From: JBFELO01 sp041552055 | GTDB taxonomy: Bacteria; Acidobacteriota; Thermoanaerobaculia; Thermoanaerobaculales; Sulfomarinibacteraceae | NCBI GenBank assembly: GCA_041552055.1 | Contig: JBFELO010000039.1 | Coordinates: 1 to 33,834, forward strand | Direction of reading: 5' to 3' | DNA length: 33,834 bases | Position numbers and translations under genes: made by a program | The notes under the pieces: model-generated | The model's database searches: none | What the model was told of the DNA's origin: nothing | The model's input: only the letters and a program-made list of their open reading frames with translations | In this document: piece after piece, positions 8,249-17,065 of the stretch | How the letters are laid out: every line of letters starts with the position of its first letter | Numbering within the stretch: position 1 is the first letter of the stretch

Positions 8249-9181
8249 ATGCGCGTCGCTGAGTCGGTACTCGACCTGATCGGCGAGACGCCGCTGCTGC
8301 GGCTCGGACAACTCGAGCCGCGGGACGGCGCCGAGCTGTGGGCCAAGCTGGAGTTCTTCAACCCGGGATTCTCAGTGAAAGACCGAATCGGGCTCGCGAT
8401 GATCCGCCGCGCCGAACGCGAAGGAGTCCTGCAACCCGGCGACACGGTTGTCGAGGCCACCGCCGGCAACACGGGCATCGCGCTCGCACTGGTGGCACGG
8501 CAGCTCGGCTACCGGGCCATCCTCGTGGTGCCGGAAAGCTTCTCGGTCGAAAAGCAGATTCTGATGCGCGCCCTGGGGGGCAGGGTGGTCGTGACTCCGA
8601 CCGAGGACGGAATCGCAGGCGCCCAACGGCGCGCCAAGGAGGTCTCCGAAGCGTGCTCCGGAACGGTGTATCTGGATCAGTTCGCGAACCCGGCCAACCC
8701 GGACGCCCACGCCGACTCCACGGGGCCCGAGGTCTTTCGCCAGACTGGCGGGCGGCTCGACGCGGTTGTCATCGGCTGCGGTTCCGGAGGCACCTTCTCC
8801 GGCGTCGTCCGATACCTCAAGCGGCGTATCCCAGACCTCCTCGCGGTGGCTGTTGAACCCGAAGGCTCGGTACTGGGCGGCGGACAGCCGGGTCCCCACG
8901 AGGTCGAGGGCATCGGCATGGACACCGTGCACGACACGGTGGATCTCGAACTCATCGACGAGGCGATGACCGTCAGCGACTCGGACGCGTTTCGATATGT
9001 CCGCAGATTGGCACACGAATGCGGCCTGTTGGTGGGTTCGTCTGCCGGCGCAGCGGTGCACGGATCCGTCGAGATCAGCCGTCGACTCGGCAGTGGTCGA
9101 CGGGTGGTGACCGTGATCCCGGACGCGGCCGAGCGCTACCTGTCAAAGAACATCTTCGATCTCTTCGCGGAGGAGCCATGA
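8249..9181 (+). CDS. Cystathionine beta-synthase / cysteine synthase family (MccA-like)
   Basis: 310 aa PLP fold-type II enzyme. Lys44 in NPGFSVKDRI is the Schiff-base lysine, TAGNTGIALA binds substrate carboxylate, and GCGSGGTFSG binds the PLP phosphate. The family joins O-acetylserine or serine with sulfide (CysK) or with homocysteine (cystathionine beta-synthase). The next gene encodes a cystathionine gamma-synthase/lyase and overlaps by ATGA. That arrangement mirrors mccA-mccB reverse transsulfuration operons that convert homocysteine to cysteine via cystathionine. CysK cannot be excluded on sequence alone. No regulatory CBS-pair domain is present. Confidence 0.85.
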   Translation: MRVAESVLDLIGETPLLRLGQLEPRDGAELWAKLEFFNPGFSVKDRIGLAMIRRAEREGVLQPGDTVVEATAGNTGIALALVARQLGYRAILVVPESFSVEKQILMRALGGRVVVTPTEDGIAGAQRRAKEVSEACSGTVYLDQFANPANPDAHADSTGPEVFRQTGGRLDAVVIGCGSGGTFSGVVRYLKRRIPDLLAVAVEPEGSVLGGGQPGPHEVEGIGMDTVHDTVDLELIDEAMTVSDSDAFRYVRRLAHECGLLVGSSAGAAVHGSVEISRRLGSGRRVVTVIPDAAERYLSKNIFDLFAEEP

Positions 9182-10329
9182 AGATCGCCACCCTATGCGT
9201 CCACGCCGGACACCGGCCCGATGCGCTCACCGGCGCGGTGACGGTACCGATCTACGCGACGTCGACGTACGCGTACACGCGGTTTGGCGAGCATCGCGGC
9301 TGGGAGTACTCGCGCACGGCCAACCCGACCCGAACGGCCCTCGAACAGGCAATGGCAGCACTGGAGGGCGGCGCCGACGCGTGCGGGTTCGCGTCCGGCA
9401 TGGCAGCCATCGACGCCGTCACGGACCTGCTGCAGTCGGGTGACCACATCGTCGCCGGCGACGATCTCTACGGCGGCACTCACCGTCTCTTCACATCCGT
9501 CACCGAGCGCCACGGAGTCGCGGTCACGTTTGTCGACGCCACCGATCCGGCAGCGTTTCGCGATGCGATCACTCGCCACACCCGCCTGGTATTCGTCGAG
9601 ACCCCCACCAACCCGACCATGCGGCTGGTGGACCTCGCAGCGATCGCAGAGATCTCGCACGCGCACGATGCCCTGCTGGCGGTCGACAACACGTTCCTGA
9701 CTCCCTTGCTCCAGCAGCCCCTCGACCTCGGGGCGGACCTGGTCGTCCACTCCACCACCAAGTACCTCAACGGGCATTCGGACGGGCTTGGCGGCGTCGT
9801 CGTCACCGGCGTTCCCGACCTCGGAGAGCGCCTGCACACCATTCAGAACACCGCCGGTGCCGTCATCGGTCCGTTCGATGCCTACCTGGTTCTGCGGGGC
9901 CTCAAGACCCTCGCCGCCCGGATGGCCGCCCACGAGTCCAACGCGGGACGACTTGCCGGGGTCCTGGCCGCGGCGCAGGGTGTGTCGGCCGTTCACTACC
10001 CGGGGCTCGCCACCCACCCTCAGCACCACCTGGCTCGTTCCCAGCAGCAGGGCTTCGGCGCGATGATCTCGTTCGACCTCGGCTCCGAAAGTCGGGCAGC
10101 TGCCTTCTGCGACGAAGTCCAGGTGTTCACGCTCGCCGAGTCGCTCGGTGGCGTGGAATCTCTCGTGTGCCACCCCGCCTCCATGACCCACGCGGCTGTC
10201 CCTGAGCACACACGTTGTCGCCTGGGGATCACCGACGGCCTGGTCAGACTGTCCGTCGGCATCGAAGATGTTGACGATCTTCGGGACGACATCGAGCAGG
10301 GCCTGCAGGCGGCTGCACGAGTGTCCTGA
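9178..10329 (+). CDS. Cystathionine gamma-lyase/synthase family PLP enzyme (MccB/MetB-like)
   Basis: 383 aa from the ATG that overlaps the previous stop; an in-frame upstream extension into the preceding gene is not protein-like. Cys/Met metabolism PLP family: GFASGMAAIDAV, the SRTANPTRTALE segment, VDNTFLTP and the Schiff-base Lys195 in HSTTKYLNGHSD. The C-terminus has SLGGVESLVCHPASMTH and the typical RLSVGIEDVDDL. Members either make cystathionine (MetB) or split it to cysteine (CGL/MccB); the coupled beta-synthase-like gene favours lyase activity in reverse transsulfuration. Translational coupling is expected from the overlap. Confidence 0.88.
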   Translation: MKIATLCVHAGHRPDALTGAVTVPIYATSTYAYTRFGEHRGWEYSRTANPTRTALEQAMAALEGGADACGFASGMAAIDAVTDLLQSGDHIVAGDDLYGGTHRLFTSVTERHGVAVTFVDATDPAAFRDAITRHTRLVFVETPTNPTMRLVDLAAIAEISHAHDALLAVDNTFLTPLLQQPLDLGADLVVHSTTKYLNGHSDGLGGVVVTGVPDLGERLHTIQNTAGAVIGPFDAYLVLRGLKTLAARMAAHESNAGRLAGVLAAAQGVSAVHYPGLATHPQHHLARSQQQGFGAMISFDLGSESRAAAFCDEVQVFTLAESLGGVESLVCHPASMTHAAVPEHTRCRLGITDGLVRLSVGIEDVDDLRDDIEQGLQAAARVS

Positions 10330-10371
10330 CGCAGATCCTGTCTTTGCATGTCGGTGAGGTGTGGTCGCGTG

Positions 10372-10457
10372 CCCGTCTTCGTCTCCGTGTCCCAACAGGA
10401 GCTCTGGGTCCTCATCGCACGTTCGGAGACGGACACAGATACGGAGACGGAGACGGG
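10372..10457. repeat. Inverted repeat of CCGTCTCC/GGAGACGG words
   Basis: CCCGTCTTCGTCTCCGTGTC (10372-10391) faces GGACACAGATACGGAGACGG and more (10431-10457); the arms pair over about 20 bases with a small internal offset. It lies between the gamma-lyase stop and the acyl-CoA dehydrogenase. No T-run follows, so a standard intrinsic terminator is unlikely. The same word set makes a hairpin at 14.35 kb. Confidence 0.7.
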
Positions 10458-10514
10458 GGATGAATTGCTTCCATGTAGAATGACCAGCACCGACCGCGAC
10501 AGGAGGCACCCACG

Positions 10515-11726
10515 ATGCGAGAGCTGCTGAGCAAACAGAACCTCGACTATCAGGACCGAGCCTGTGAAGTGGCCGAGAAGTACGTCCGACCCCGGGCCGC
10601 CGAGCTCGACCGCACCGGCGAGTACGGCTGGGACATTCTGGAAGCACTCAAGTCGTACGGGCTGACAGGGATCTGGATCCCCGAGGAGTACGGGGGTCAT
10701 GGCTCCGGCGTGCTCGACATGTGCCTGGTGGTGGAACAGCTGTCACGGGCGTGCGGCGGGGTCGGAGTGGCTTACGCCGTCAACGCTCTGGGCTCGTTCC
10801 CGATCATTCTCGGAGGCACCGATGAACAGAAGCAGAGGTACCTTCAGGACATCGCCGCGGGGGAAAAGCTGATCGCCTTCGGGTTGTCGGAAAAGGCGTC
10901 GGGATCCGACGCCGGCAGTCTGCGCACCACGGCTCACCGCGACGGCGACGACTACGTCCTCAACGGCCACAAGAAGTGGAACACAAACGGTGGCGTGGCG
11001 TCGGCATTCACCATCTACGCCCTGACCGACCCCGAAAAGGGCATGCGGGGGATCTCCCCGTTCCTCGTCGACCGCGACACCCCTGGGTTCACCGTCGGCA
11101 AGCGCGAGGACACGTTGGGTATCCGCACGGTCCCCGTGAACGAGCTCGATTTCGAGGACTGTCGCATCCCCGACACACAGCTGCTCGGCGGCAAGGAGGG
11201 GGGCGGTTTCCGCAACGCCATGATGACCCTCGACCGCGCTCGGCCCGGCGTCGCCGCCCAGGCGCTCGGTCTGGCCCAGGGGGCGCTCGAGTGGTCCCTA
11301 CGCTACACCTCGGACCGCCGCCAGTTCGGACAAGCGGTGATGACCCACCAGGCGATCCAGTTCATGCTCGCCGACATGGCCACCCAGGTGGAGGCCGCAC
11401 GTCAGCTGGTCTATACGTCGGCCCGCGCGATCGATGCAGGAGTCAAGAACATCAACAAGATCGCCGCCATGGGCAAGGTCTTCGCGACCGACACGGCGAT
11501 GAAGGTCACCACCGACGCGGTGCAGCTGTTCGGGGGGTACGGCTTCTGCCGCGACTATCCGATCGAGAAGTACATGCGCGACGCCAAGATAACCCAGATC
11601 TACGAGGGGACGAACCAGGTGCAACGACTGGTGATCGGGCGGGCGTTGACCCGCGAGCTCAAGGAGTACACCGACCACCTCGAGGTGAAGGTCGAGCATT
11701 TCCCGGAGTGGGAGGCGGATCACTAG
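10515..11726 (+). CDS. Acyl-CoA dehydrogenase
   Basis: 403 aa flavoprotein that introduces the alpha,beta double bond into acyl-CoA thioesters and passes electrons to ETF. Domains: N-terminal helical (1-115), middle beta domain with FGLSEKASGSDAGS and NGHKKWNTNGG (about 120-230), and C-terminal helical with RRQFGQAVMTHQAIQ and FGGYGFCRDYPIEKYMRDAK. The catalytic base is Glu364 in YEGTNQVQRL, the position used by short/medium-chain enzymes. AGGAGGCACCCACG precedes the ATG. Chain length is not deducible. It could feed the Fe-S oxidoreductase at the window start through an ETF encoded elsewhere (inference). Confidence 0.93.
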   Translation: MRELLSKQNLDYQDRACEVAEKYVRPRAAELDRTGEYGWDILEALKSYGLTGIWIPEEYGGHGSGVLDMCLVVEQLSRACGGVGVAYAVNALGSFPIILGGTDEQKQRYLQDIAAGEKLIAFGLSEKASGSDAGSLRTTAHRDGDDYVLNGHKKWNTNGGVASAFTIYALTDPEKGMRGISPFLVDRDTPGFTVGKREDTLGIRTVPVNELDFEDCRIPDTQLLGGKEGGGFRNAMMTLDRARPGVAAQALGLAQGALEWSLRYTSDRRQFGQAVMTHQAIQFMLADMATQVEAARQLVYTSARAIDAGVKNINKIAAMGKVFATDTAMKVTTDAVQLFGGYGFCRDYPIEKYMRDAKITQIYEGTNQVQRLVIGRALTRELKEYTDHLEVKVEHFPEWEADH

Positions 11727-11980
11727 CCCGTACTTCTCACCGGTTGTTGTCGCGAGGGCGCCGAGGTGCCGTGCCCGGTGGTGTTTTCGACTCGATGGGC
11801 GCGGAGTCGTACTTTACGGTACGTCGAGCACCCCGAGGGGAGAAAACGACTCTGGGTGGGGTGGATCGGCGGCCGCAGCAGGAGGCCGGTGAGAAGTGCG
11901 GGCTAACCCGCAGCTGTGTGCCCTCGCGACGGAAAGCCCATGAACTACTGCGGGCCGGGACGCCATCGGTCGGGTCCTCG
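11727..11980 (+). promoter_or_regulatory. Orphan structured RNA element, cobalamin-riboswitch-like
   Basis: Non-coding gap between convergent acyl-CoA dehydrogenase and ggt. CCGGTGAGAAGTGCGGGC then TAACCCGCAGCTGTG (11886-11918) aligns by eye with the cobalamin riboswitch core GGTGcgAAtcCgg...CCCGCAaCTGT. GGTGCC at 11765-11770 can pair with GGCACC at 11991-11996, inside ggt, next to CCAGG-type bases as in the aptamer's closing stem. The GGGAA and GCCACTG/GGGAAGG boxes are poor. Two long pairings also exist: 11727-11743 with 11886-11902 (17 bp, one G-U) and 11749-11761 with 11918-11930 (13 bp, one G-U), in crossing order. No B12 gene follows on the plus strand. The structure is well supported; the riboswitch name is tentative. 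Confidence 0.4.
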
Positions 11981-13711
11981 TTACAGACCAGGCACCGGTA
12001 CCACGACACCGGCTACCCCCGGCCCGCGAGGATCCGCAGCGGCGGCGAGCAGACCCCCGGGAAGTCGCTGAACCGCGTTGACCTTGGGCTGCTGTCCGGC
12101 GGTCGCCATCTCCTCGAGCGAGTGTCCCCGCTGCGTCAACACCCGCACCGTCTCGGGCGACAAGGAGTCGGGCTCGACCATGAGGATGTCCGGCCGCCAC
12201 TGGTGGTGGACTCGCGGGCGGTCCACGGCGGCCTGAAGGTCGTCCCGGTCCACAACGACGTTGAGGAACACCTGGGCCGTGGAGGTGGGGATCTTCGAGC
12301 CTCCGCGTGCACCCAGCACGAGCAGCTCCTCGCCCCGCCAGGCAACGATCGGCGCCATGGACGACAGCATCCGCTTTCCGGCGCCCACCGCATTCGCTTC
12401 ACCCTGCACGAGTCCGTACTCGTTCGGACGCCCGGGGGCGGCCGCGAAGTCGTCCATCTCGTTGTTGAGCAGGATTCCGACACCGGGGACGAGCAGGCCG
12501 CAGCCGAAGCGGCCGTTGAGGGTCGTCGTGAGGGCCACCGCGTTACCGGCGGCATCGATCACTGATAGATGCGTGGTCGCCGCTGCCTCGCGCAGGTCCT
12601 CTTCCGTCCACGGTCGCACCTTGTCCGACGATGTCGCACGGTGCAGTCGGATCTCTCGGGCGCGACGGTCGAGCCAGCTCGAGGCGAGCAGCTCCCACGC
12701 ATCGGCCTGGGTCGTGCGCGGATCCCCGAGCCGGTAGCGATCCGCGAACGATCGCCGCCACACCTCGGCGAGCAGGTGGGCTCGATCCGCGCCGAAGCGC
12801 GGGAGCTCCGCCCAGCTCAGCCGTTCCAGCATGCCAAACGTCTGGCCGAGGATGATACCCCCGGACGACGGCAACGACATCGACGCACACTTCCAGCCGA
12901 ACGCATCGAAGAGCACCGGCGATCGCCACACCGCGCGGTATGCCGCGAGATCTTCCGCGCGCAACACACCGCCGTAGCGGTGCGCCACCATTTCGATTGC
13001 CACTGCCGCAGCCCCCTGTGTGAGCGCCGACGGACCGTCATTCCTGTAATTGCGCAGGGTGGCTGCCAGTTGGGGCAATCGCATCACGGTTCCGGCGGCG
13101 GGCGGGCTGCCGCCCGGCAGCCACACGTCCGCGGTCTCCGGAAAGCGTCGCAGCAACTCGAGGCTTCCCGTGATCTCACGAGCCAGCCGCTCCGAGACAA
13201 CGAAGCCGTCACCGGCCAGCCGCTCCGCCGGGGACACCACGCGCTGCCACGGCAGTCGACCGTAGCGTCCGTGGAGCTCGTACAGACCGACTGGAGAGCC
13301 CGGCACACCGGCCGCGAGGGGACCGACCCAGGACCGGTCTGGTACGGGCTCCCCGTCGCTTCCGAGGTACATGTCGCGGGACGCGGCCGCAGGGGCGGTC
13401 TCGCGGAAATCGAGCGTGTCGACCTCGGTGCCGAAGCGAACGACTGCGAAACCACCACCGCCGAGATTTCCTGCACCCGGATGGACGACGGCGAGCGCGA
13501 GCGCGGTTGCCACTGCGGCATCCACCGCATTCCCTCCGTCGAGGAGGATCTGAAGACCGACATCGGTCGCGGCCCGCTCGGCGCTCGCCACGGCGCCCCC
13601 GGAGCCGCGGACCGACTGCGGGTGCGCCCCCTGGACCGGGTCCGACCCAACCAGGATCGCGGTGATGGCGACTATCCCCGAGATGACACGAAAGCCGACA
13701 GAGACACGCAT
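11981..13711 (-). CDS. ggt: Gamma-glutamyltransferase
   Basis: 576 aa N-terminal-nucleophile hydrolase that cleaves glutathione and other gamma-glutamyl compounds in the periplasm. A signal peptide is visible (residues 1 to ~28, ending near VQG-AHP). The large subunit has NLGGGGFAVVRFG and the arginine-containing LDFRETAPAAA. Autocleavage is expected before Thr380 in ATTHLSVIDAAGN, which becomes the catalytic nucleophile of the small subunit; the small subunit has NNEMDDFAAAP and KRMLSSMAPIV. Length matches the family. It is convergent with the acyl-CoA dehydrogenase and divergent from the TerB-like gene. Its last codons overlap the putative 3' closing strand of the structured element at 11.73-12.0 kb. 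Confidence 0.93.
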   Translation of the reverse strand: MRVSVGFRVISGIVAITAILVGSDPVQGAHPQSVRGSGGAVASAERAATDVGLQILLDGGNAVDAAVATALALAVVHPGAGNLGGGGFAVVRFGTEVDTLDFRETAPAAASRDMYLGSDGEPVPDRSWVGPLAAGVPGSPVGLYELHGRYGRLPWQRVVSPAERLAGDGFVVSERLAREITGSLELLRRFPETADVWLPGGSPPAAGTVMRLPQLAATLRNYRNDGPSALTQGAAAVAIEMVAHRYGGVLRAEDLAAYRAVWRSPVLFDAFGWKCASMSLPSSGGIILGQTFGMLERLSWAELPRFGADRAHLLAEVWRRSFADRYRLGDPRTTQADAWELLASSWLDRRAREIRLHRATSSDKVRPWTEEDLREAAATTHLSVIDAAGNAVALTTTLNGRFGCGLLVPGVGILLNNEMDDFAAAPGRPNEYGLVQGEANAVGAGKRMLSSMAPIVAWRGEELLVLGARGGSKIPTSTAQVFLNVVVDRDDLQAAVDRPRVHHQWRPDILMVEPDSLSPETVRVLTQRGHSLEEMATAGQQPKVNAVQRLPGGLLAAAADPRGPGVAGVVVPVPGL

Positions 13712-13782
13712 TGCTCGAGTCTACACCGCCCGCACGGGAACAAGACCTTTGCGATTTGCGTACTCTTCGATGAGGGAGGACG

Positions 13783-14253
13783 ATGATGGCCCAGACGATC
13801 GATCGTGACGACCCGTCGAATCTCTGCGGAGACCCGGCGGCGACGATCCGTGCGACGGTCCAGGAGCTCGGAGCGCTCGACCGTGCGACGGCCAGTTTCT
13901 TGAACGCGCTCGCCTTCGTGTTGGTTCGTGTCGCTGATGCCGACCGGCACATCGACCAGCTCGAACGAAACACGATGGAGCTGCTCTTGGTGGAGCACGC
14001 GGGGCTGACCCGAGCTCAGGCGGTGCTGGTGGTGGAAATTGCGAAACACCGCACCCGGCTGGCTGATTGCGGCTGCTCGTACGGCATCAGTCGCGTTCTT
14101 CGGAGCGAACTCGAACCGGAGCGGCGTCAGAGGGTCCTCGACTGCCTGTACGCCGTGGCGGGTGCCGACGGTCGCACGACGGGACACGAGACGGAAGAGA
14201 TCCGCCAGATTGCCCACGAGTTGGGCCTTGGCGTTGACGGCCTGGACGCCTGA
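13783..14253 (+). CDS. TerB-family protein
   Basis: 156 aa helical protein. Two acidic repeats of the TerB/DjlA-N type are visible: VLVRVADADRHIDQLERNTM (about 45-65) and LYAVAGADGRTTGHETEEIR (about 125-145), each with the A-D-G/R-x-I/T-x3-E pattern thought to bind metal. GAGGGAGGACG gives a strong ribosome binding site; the first two codons are both ATG. TerB-like proteins are linked to tellurite resistance and envelope stress, but isolated copies such as this have no assigned job, and no other ter genes are present. Confidence 0.8.
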   Translation: MMAQTIDRDDPSNLCGDPAATIRATVQELGALDRATASFLNALAFVLVRVADADRHIDQLERNTMELLLVEHAGLTRAQAVLVVEIAKHRTRLADCGCSYGISRVLRSELEPERRQRVLDCLYAVAGADGRTTGHETEEIRQIAHELGLGVDGLDA

Positions 14254-14313
14254 CCCCACGCAATCAGCTGCTCCGCGGGGCCCTGCAATTCCCTCGGTCC
14301 TTCGACGATCTTT

Positions 14314-14399
14314 CCCGTCTCCGTTTCCGTATCCGTCTCCGCCTCCGAACGCGCACTGAAGACCCAGCGGTTGCTTCGGATACGGAGACGGAGACGGGC
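14314..14399. repeat. Inverted repeat of CCGTCTCC/GGAGACGG words
   Basis: CCCGTCTCCGTTTCCGTATC (from 14314) faces CGGATACGGAGACGGAGACG (14377-14396). The arms pair over about 20 bases around a loop of ~40 bases. It lies downstream of the TerB-like gene and before nifU. It uses the same six-base words as the 10.37 kb repeat. No T-tract follows the stem. Confidence 0.7.
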
Positions 14400-14495
14400 A
14401 CGGGTCCGAGCGCGCGTGAGTTCATCGGTACACCCTCCCAGGATCAGTTATCATCGAAGTCTTCCGAGCAGCGACTGCTGCCGTGTGGGGGGGAG

Positions 14496-15455
14496 ATGAC
14501 CTGGAACTACTCGAAGAAGACCACCGAGCTCTTCATGAATGCCGTACAGGGAGGGCCCGGCAGCCACCTGGGCGAAATCGAGGACGCCGACGGTCTTGGT
14601 GAGCACGGCTCGATCGCGTGTGGCGACGCCCTCCGCTTCACCTTCAAGGTCGACCGCCACCCGACCGACCCGACACAGGATGTGATCACCGAGGCGAGAT
14701 ACCTCACCTTCGGCTGCACGTCTGCGATCGCCGCCTCCGAGGCGTTGTGCGCGATCATCGAGGACGGCCGCTACACGCCGATTGAGGCCCTCAAGGTCAC
14801 CAATCAGGACATCGTCCAGTACCTGGACGGGCTGCCCCAGCAGAAGATCCACTGCTCGGTAATGGGTGCAGAGGCACTCGAGGCAGCAGTCTTCAACTGG
14901 GCCCAGAAACGCGGGGTCGACCTCGCCGAGCTCGGCATCGACATCCGCCAAGAAGAGCAGGAGGAGGGGCGGCTGGTGTGCCAGTGCTTCGGGCTCACCG
15001 AGCCGTACCTCCTGCGCAAGATCGAGGAGCTCGAGCTCAAGACGATTCCGGACATCACCAACGCCGTCAAGGCCGGCGGCGCGTGCATGTCGTGCCACCA
15101 CACTCCGGGTGGTCTCCAGGACCTGCTGACTCAGGTGTGGGGCACGCAACCGACATCCTTCAAGGAGCTCCCCGTACTGCCGATGGCCCGGGTCCCCGCA
15201 GTCGCTCCGCCGGCCGACATGTCTCCGTTCAGGTTTGCCAAGAAGGTCGAGCAGGTGTTGGACGAGTACGTTCGTCCCATGCTTCGCAAGGACGGCGGCG
15301 ACCTCGAGCTGGTGGACATCAAGGACACGCTGGTGTACGTCCAGCTGATCGGCGCCTGTTCGGACTGCGTCGGAAGTGGCCGGACCATCAAGATGTTGGT
15401 CGAGCAAGCGCTGAAGGATCAGGTCGACGAACGAATTCGCGTCGTGGAAATGTAG
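14496..15455 (+). CDS. nifU: Fe-S cluster assembly scaffold NifU (full length)
   Basis: 319 aa with three domains. The N-terminal IscU-type scaffold has Cys42 (IACGDA), Cys74 (FGCTSA) and Cys120 (IHCSVM). The central [2Fe-2S] BFD-like domain has Cys162 and Cys164 (VCQCFG) plus Cys197 and Cys200 (ACMSCH). The C-terminal Nfu domain has the CSDC pair Cys288/Cys291. A linker (about 225-240) joins the last two. A G-rich Shine-Dalgarno precedes ATG. The cysteine desulfurase partner follows 248 bases later. No nitrogenase genes are seen, so this is probably the general Fe-S machinery, as in several non-diazotrophs; clients here include MutY and the Fe-S oxidoreductase (inference). Confidence 0.94.
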   Translation: MTWNYSKKTTELFMNAVQGGPGSHLGEIEDADGLGEHGSIACGDALRFTFKVDRHPTDPTQDVITEARYLTFGCTSAIAASEALCAIIEDGRYTPIEALKVTNQDIVQYLDGLPQQKIHCSVMGAEALEAAVFNWAQKRGVDLAELGIDIRQEEQEEGRLVCQCFGLTEPYLLRKIEELELKTIPDITNAVKAGGACMSCHHTPGGLQDLLTQVWGTQPTSFKELPVLPMARVPAVAPPADMSPFRFAKKVEQVLDEYVRPMLRKDGGDLELVDIKDTLVYVQLIGACSDCVGSGRTIKMLVEQALKDQVDERIRVVEM

Positions 15456-15465
15456 AACCGAACAC

Positions 15466-15530
15466 GGGGTCCGCGGTCCGGATACCGGGGACCGTGAACC
15501 GGGGTCTGGGGTGTGGGGCCTGGAGTCCGA
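15466..15530. repeat. G-rich degenerate word array between nifU and nifS
   Basis: Short degenerate words of the types GGGGTCCGCGGTCCGG, CCGGGGACCGTGAACC and GGGGTCTGGGGTGTGGGG follow one another. The style matches the tandem-word mosaics near 3.25, 25.6 and 27.8 kb. The rest of the 248-base gap shows nothing else firm; TTGACC near 15641 is a possible -35 but its -10 partner is too far. Confidence 0.45.
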
Positions 15531-15703
15531 AAAATGGTACAGTTAAGAGCTTGCGCGCGGGTGGTGGTCGCTGTCCCGGGTTGCCTGTCCCCGGACCTCA
15601 AGCGAATCATCCGGCCTGGGTGACCTCTCGGCATTCCACGTTTGACCGTTTCTTGGAGCGGACACGCTAGGATAGACAGCTGACGCCCGCTTTGGAGGTG
15701 CTG

Positions 15704-16939
15704 GTGGACATCATCTACATGGACAACAACGCCACCACGTGCGTCGCGCCGGAGGTGTTCGAGGCGATCACTCCCTACCTCACGTCGGAGTACTTCAACC
15801 CGAGCTCCATGTACGGATCTGCCACCGGCCCCGCGGACGCCATCACGCGGGCGCGCAAGACGGTTGCCAGCCTGCTCGGCAACGTCCACCCGGCGGAAAT
15901 TCTGTTCACCTCCTGTGCGACCGAGAGCAACAATACCGCCGTGTTCGGAAGCATCGCGGCCAACGCTGAGCGGCGCCACATCGTCACGACCGCGGTGGAG
16001 CACCCGGCCATCGACACGGTCGCCAAGGATCTCAAACGGCGGGGCTTCGAGGTGGACTTCATCCCGGTCGACACCGAGGGACGTCTGGACATGGCAGATT
16101 TCGTGCGTGCCTTGCGTCCCGACACCCTGCTGGTGTCGGTGATGCACGCCAACAACGAGACGGGCGTCATCTTCCCCGTGGCCGAGATGGCACGGCTGAC
16201 CAAGGAGACAGATCCCTCGATCGTGTTCCACACGGACGCCACCCAATCCGTCGGTAAGCTCCAGATCGACCTCCGCGAGACCCACGGGCACGTCGACCTG
16301 TTGTCATTCTCGGGGCACAAGCTGCACGCGCCCAAGGGCATCGGCGCACTCTTCATCCGCCGGGGCACCCCCTGCCGGCCCTACCTCCTCGGCGGCCACC
16401 AGGAGGACGGCCGCCGCGCCGGCACCGAGAACGTTGCCTACATCGTCGGGCTCGCCAGGGCGCTGGAACTCGCCATGGCAACGCGAGAAGAGGACGAAGG
16501 TCGGGTTCGGTTGATGCGGGACCGCCTGCAGCACGAGCTCGATGCTCGGATTCCCTACCTGCAGGTGAACGGCGGGGAGGCCGAGAGGTTGGGCAACACC
16601 CTCAACCTGTCGTGCCACTTCATCGAGGGCGAGGGGATCCTGTACCAGCTCTCCAACCACGGCATCTGCGCCTCTTCGGGCTCCGCCTGCACCTCGGGCT
16701 CCCTCGAGCCATCGCACGTACTGCGCGCCATGAAGGTCCCGTTCACCGCCATACACGGCTCCGTCAGGTTCAGCCTCAGCCGATACAACACAGACTCCGA
16801 GGTCGATCGCGTGATCGAGGTCTTCCCGACCATCGTCAGCAACCTGCGGAGGCTGTCGCCGTACTGGGATTCCGCCGGCAACCGGCCGCGGGCCGAGGCG
16901 ATGCACATGCTCACCGAGAGAGACGCGAGTCACGTCTAG
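15704..16939 (+). CDS. nifS: Cysteine desulfurase NifS
   Basis: 411 aa from GTG at 15704, chosen because GGAGG (15694-15698) lies 5 bases upstream and the family N-terminus IIYMDNNATT follows directly; a TTG and another GTG slightly upstream overlap that ribosome site. The PLP enzyme takes sulfur from cysteine and gives it to NifU. Schiff-base Lys206 lies in SFSGHKLHAPKG, PLP-binding residues in HTDATQSVGK, and active-site Cys329 in SSGSACTSGSLEPSHVL, the short-loop NifS/IscS class. The C-terminal tail (RLSPYWDSAGNRPRAEAM) extends a little past the core. It pairs functionally with the upstream nifU. Confidence 0.94.
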   Translation: MDIIYMDNNATTCVAPEVFEAITPYLTSEYFNPSSMYGSATGPADAITRARKTVASLLGNVHPAEILFTSCATESNNTAVFGSIAANAERRHIVTTAVEHPAIDTVAKDLKRRGFEVDFIPVDTEGRLDMADFVRALRPDTLLVSVMHANNETGVIFPVAEMARLTKETDPSIVFHTDATQSVGKLQIDLRETHGHVDLLSFSGHKLHAPKGIGALFIRRGTPCRPYLLGGHQEDGRRAGTENVAYIVGLARALELAMATREEDEGRVRLMRDRLQHELDARIPYLQVNGGEAERLGNTLNLSCHFIEGEGILYQLSNHGICASSGSACTSGSLEPSHVLRAMKVPFTAIHGSVRFSLSRYNTDSEVDRVIEVFPTIVSNLRRLSPYWDSAGNRPRAEAMHMLTERDASHV

Positions 16940-17065
16940 CCGATCCGCCCGACTCTCTGGAGCTACCCGCCGGCAAAACAAGTCCTCCAACCGCCCGCGA
17001 CTTCGGGGTGGTATGCTGCGTCTTCGGCCGCCGGGGACATCGCAGACTCACAGGGGGGAAACGTC

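Noticed and set aside
10976..12565. 529-aa open frame overlapping acyl-CoA dehydrogenase and running antisense into ggt
   Set aside because: It is an out-of-frame reading of two conserved genes in a GC-rich genome; Arg/Gly/Pro-rich, no domain, and it would cross the structured non-coding gap.
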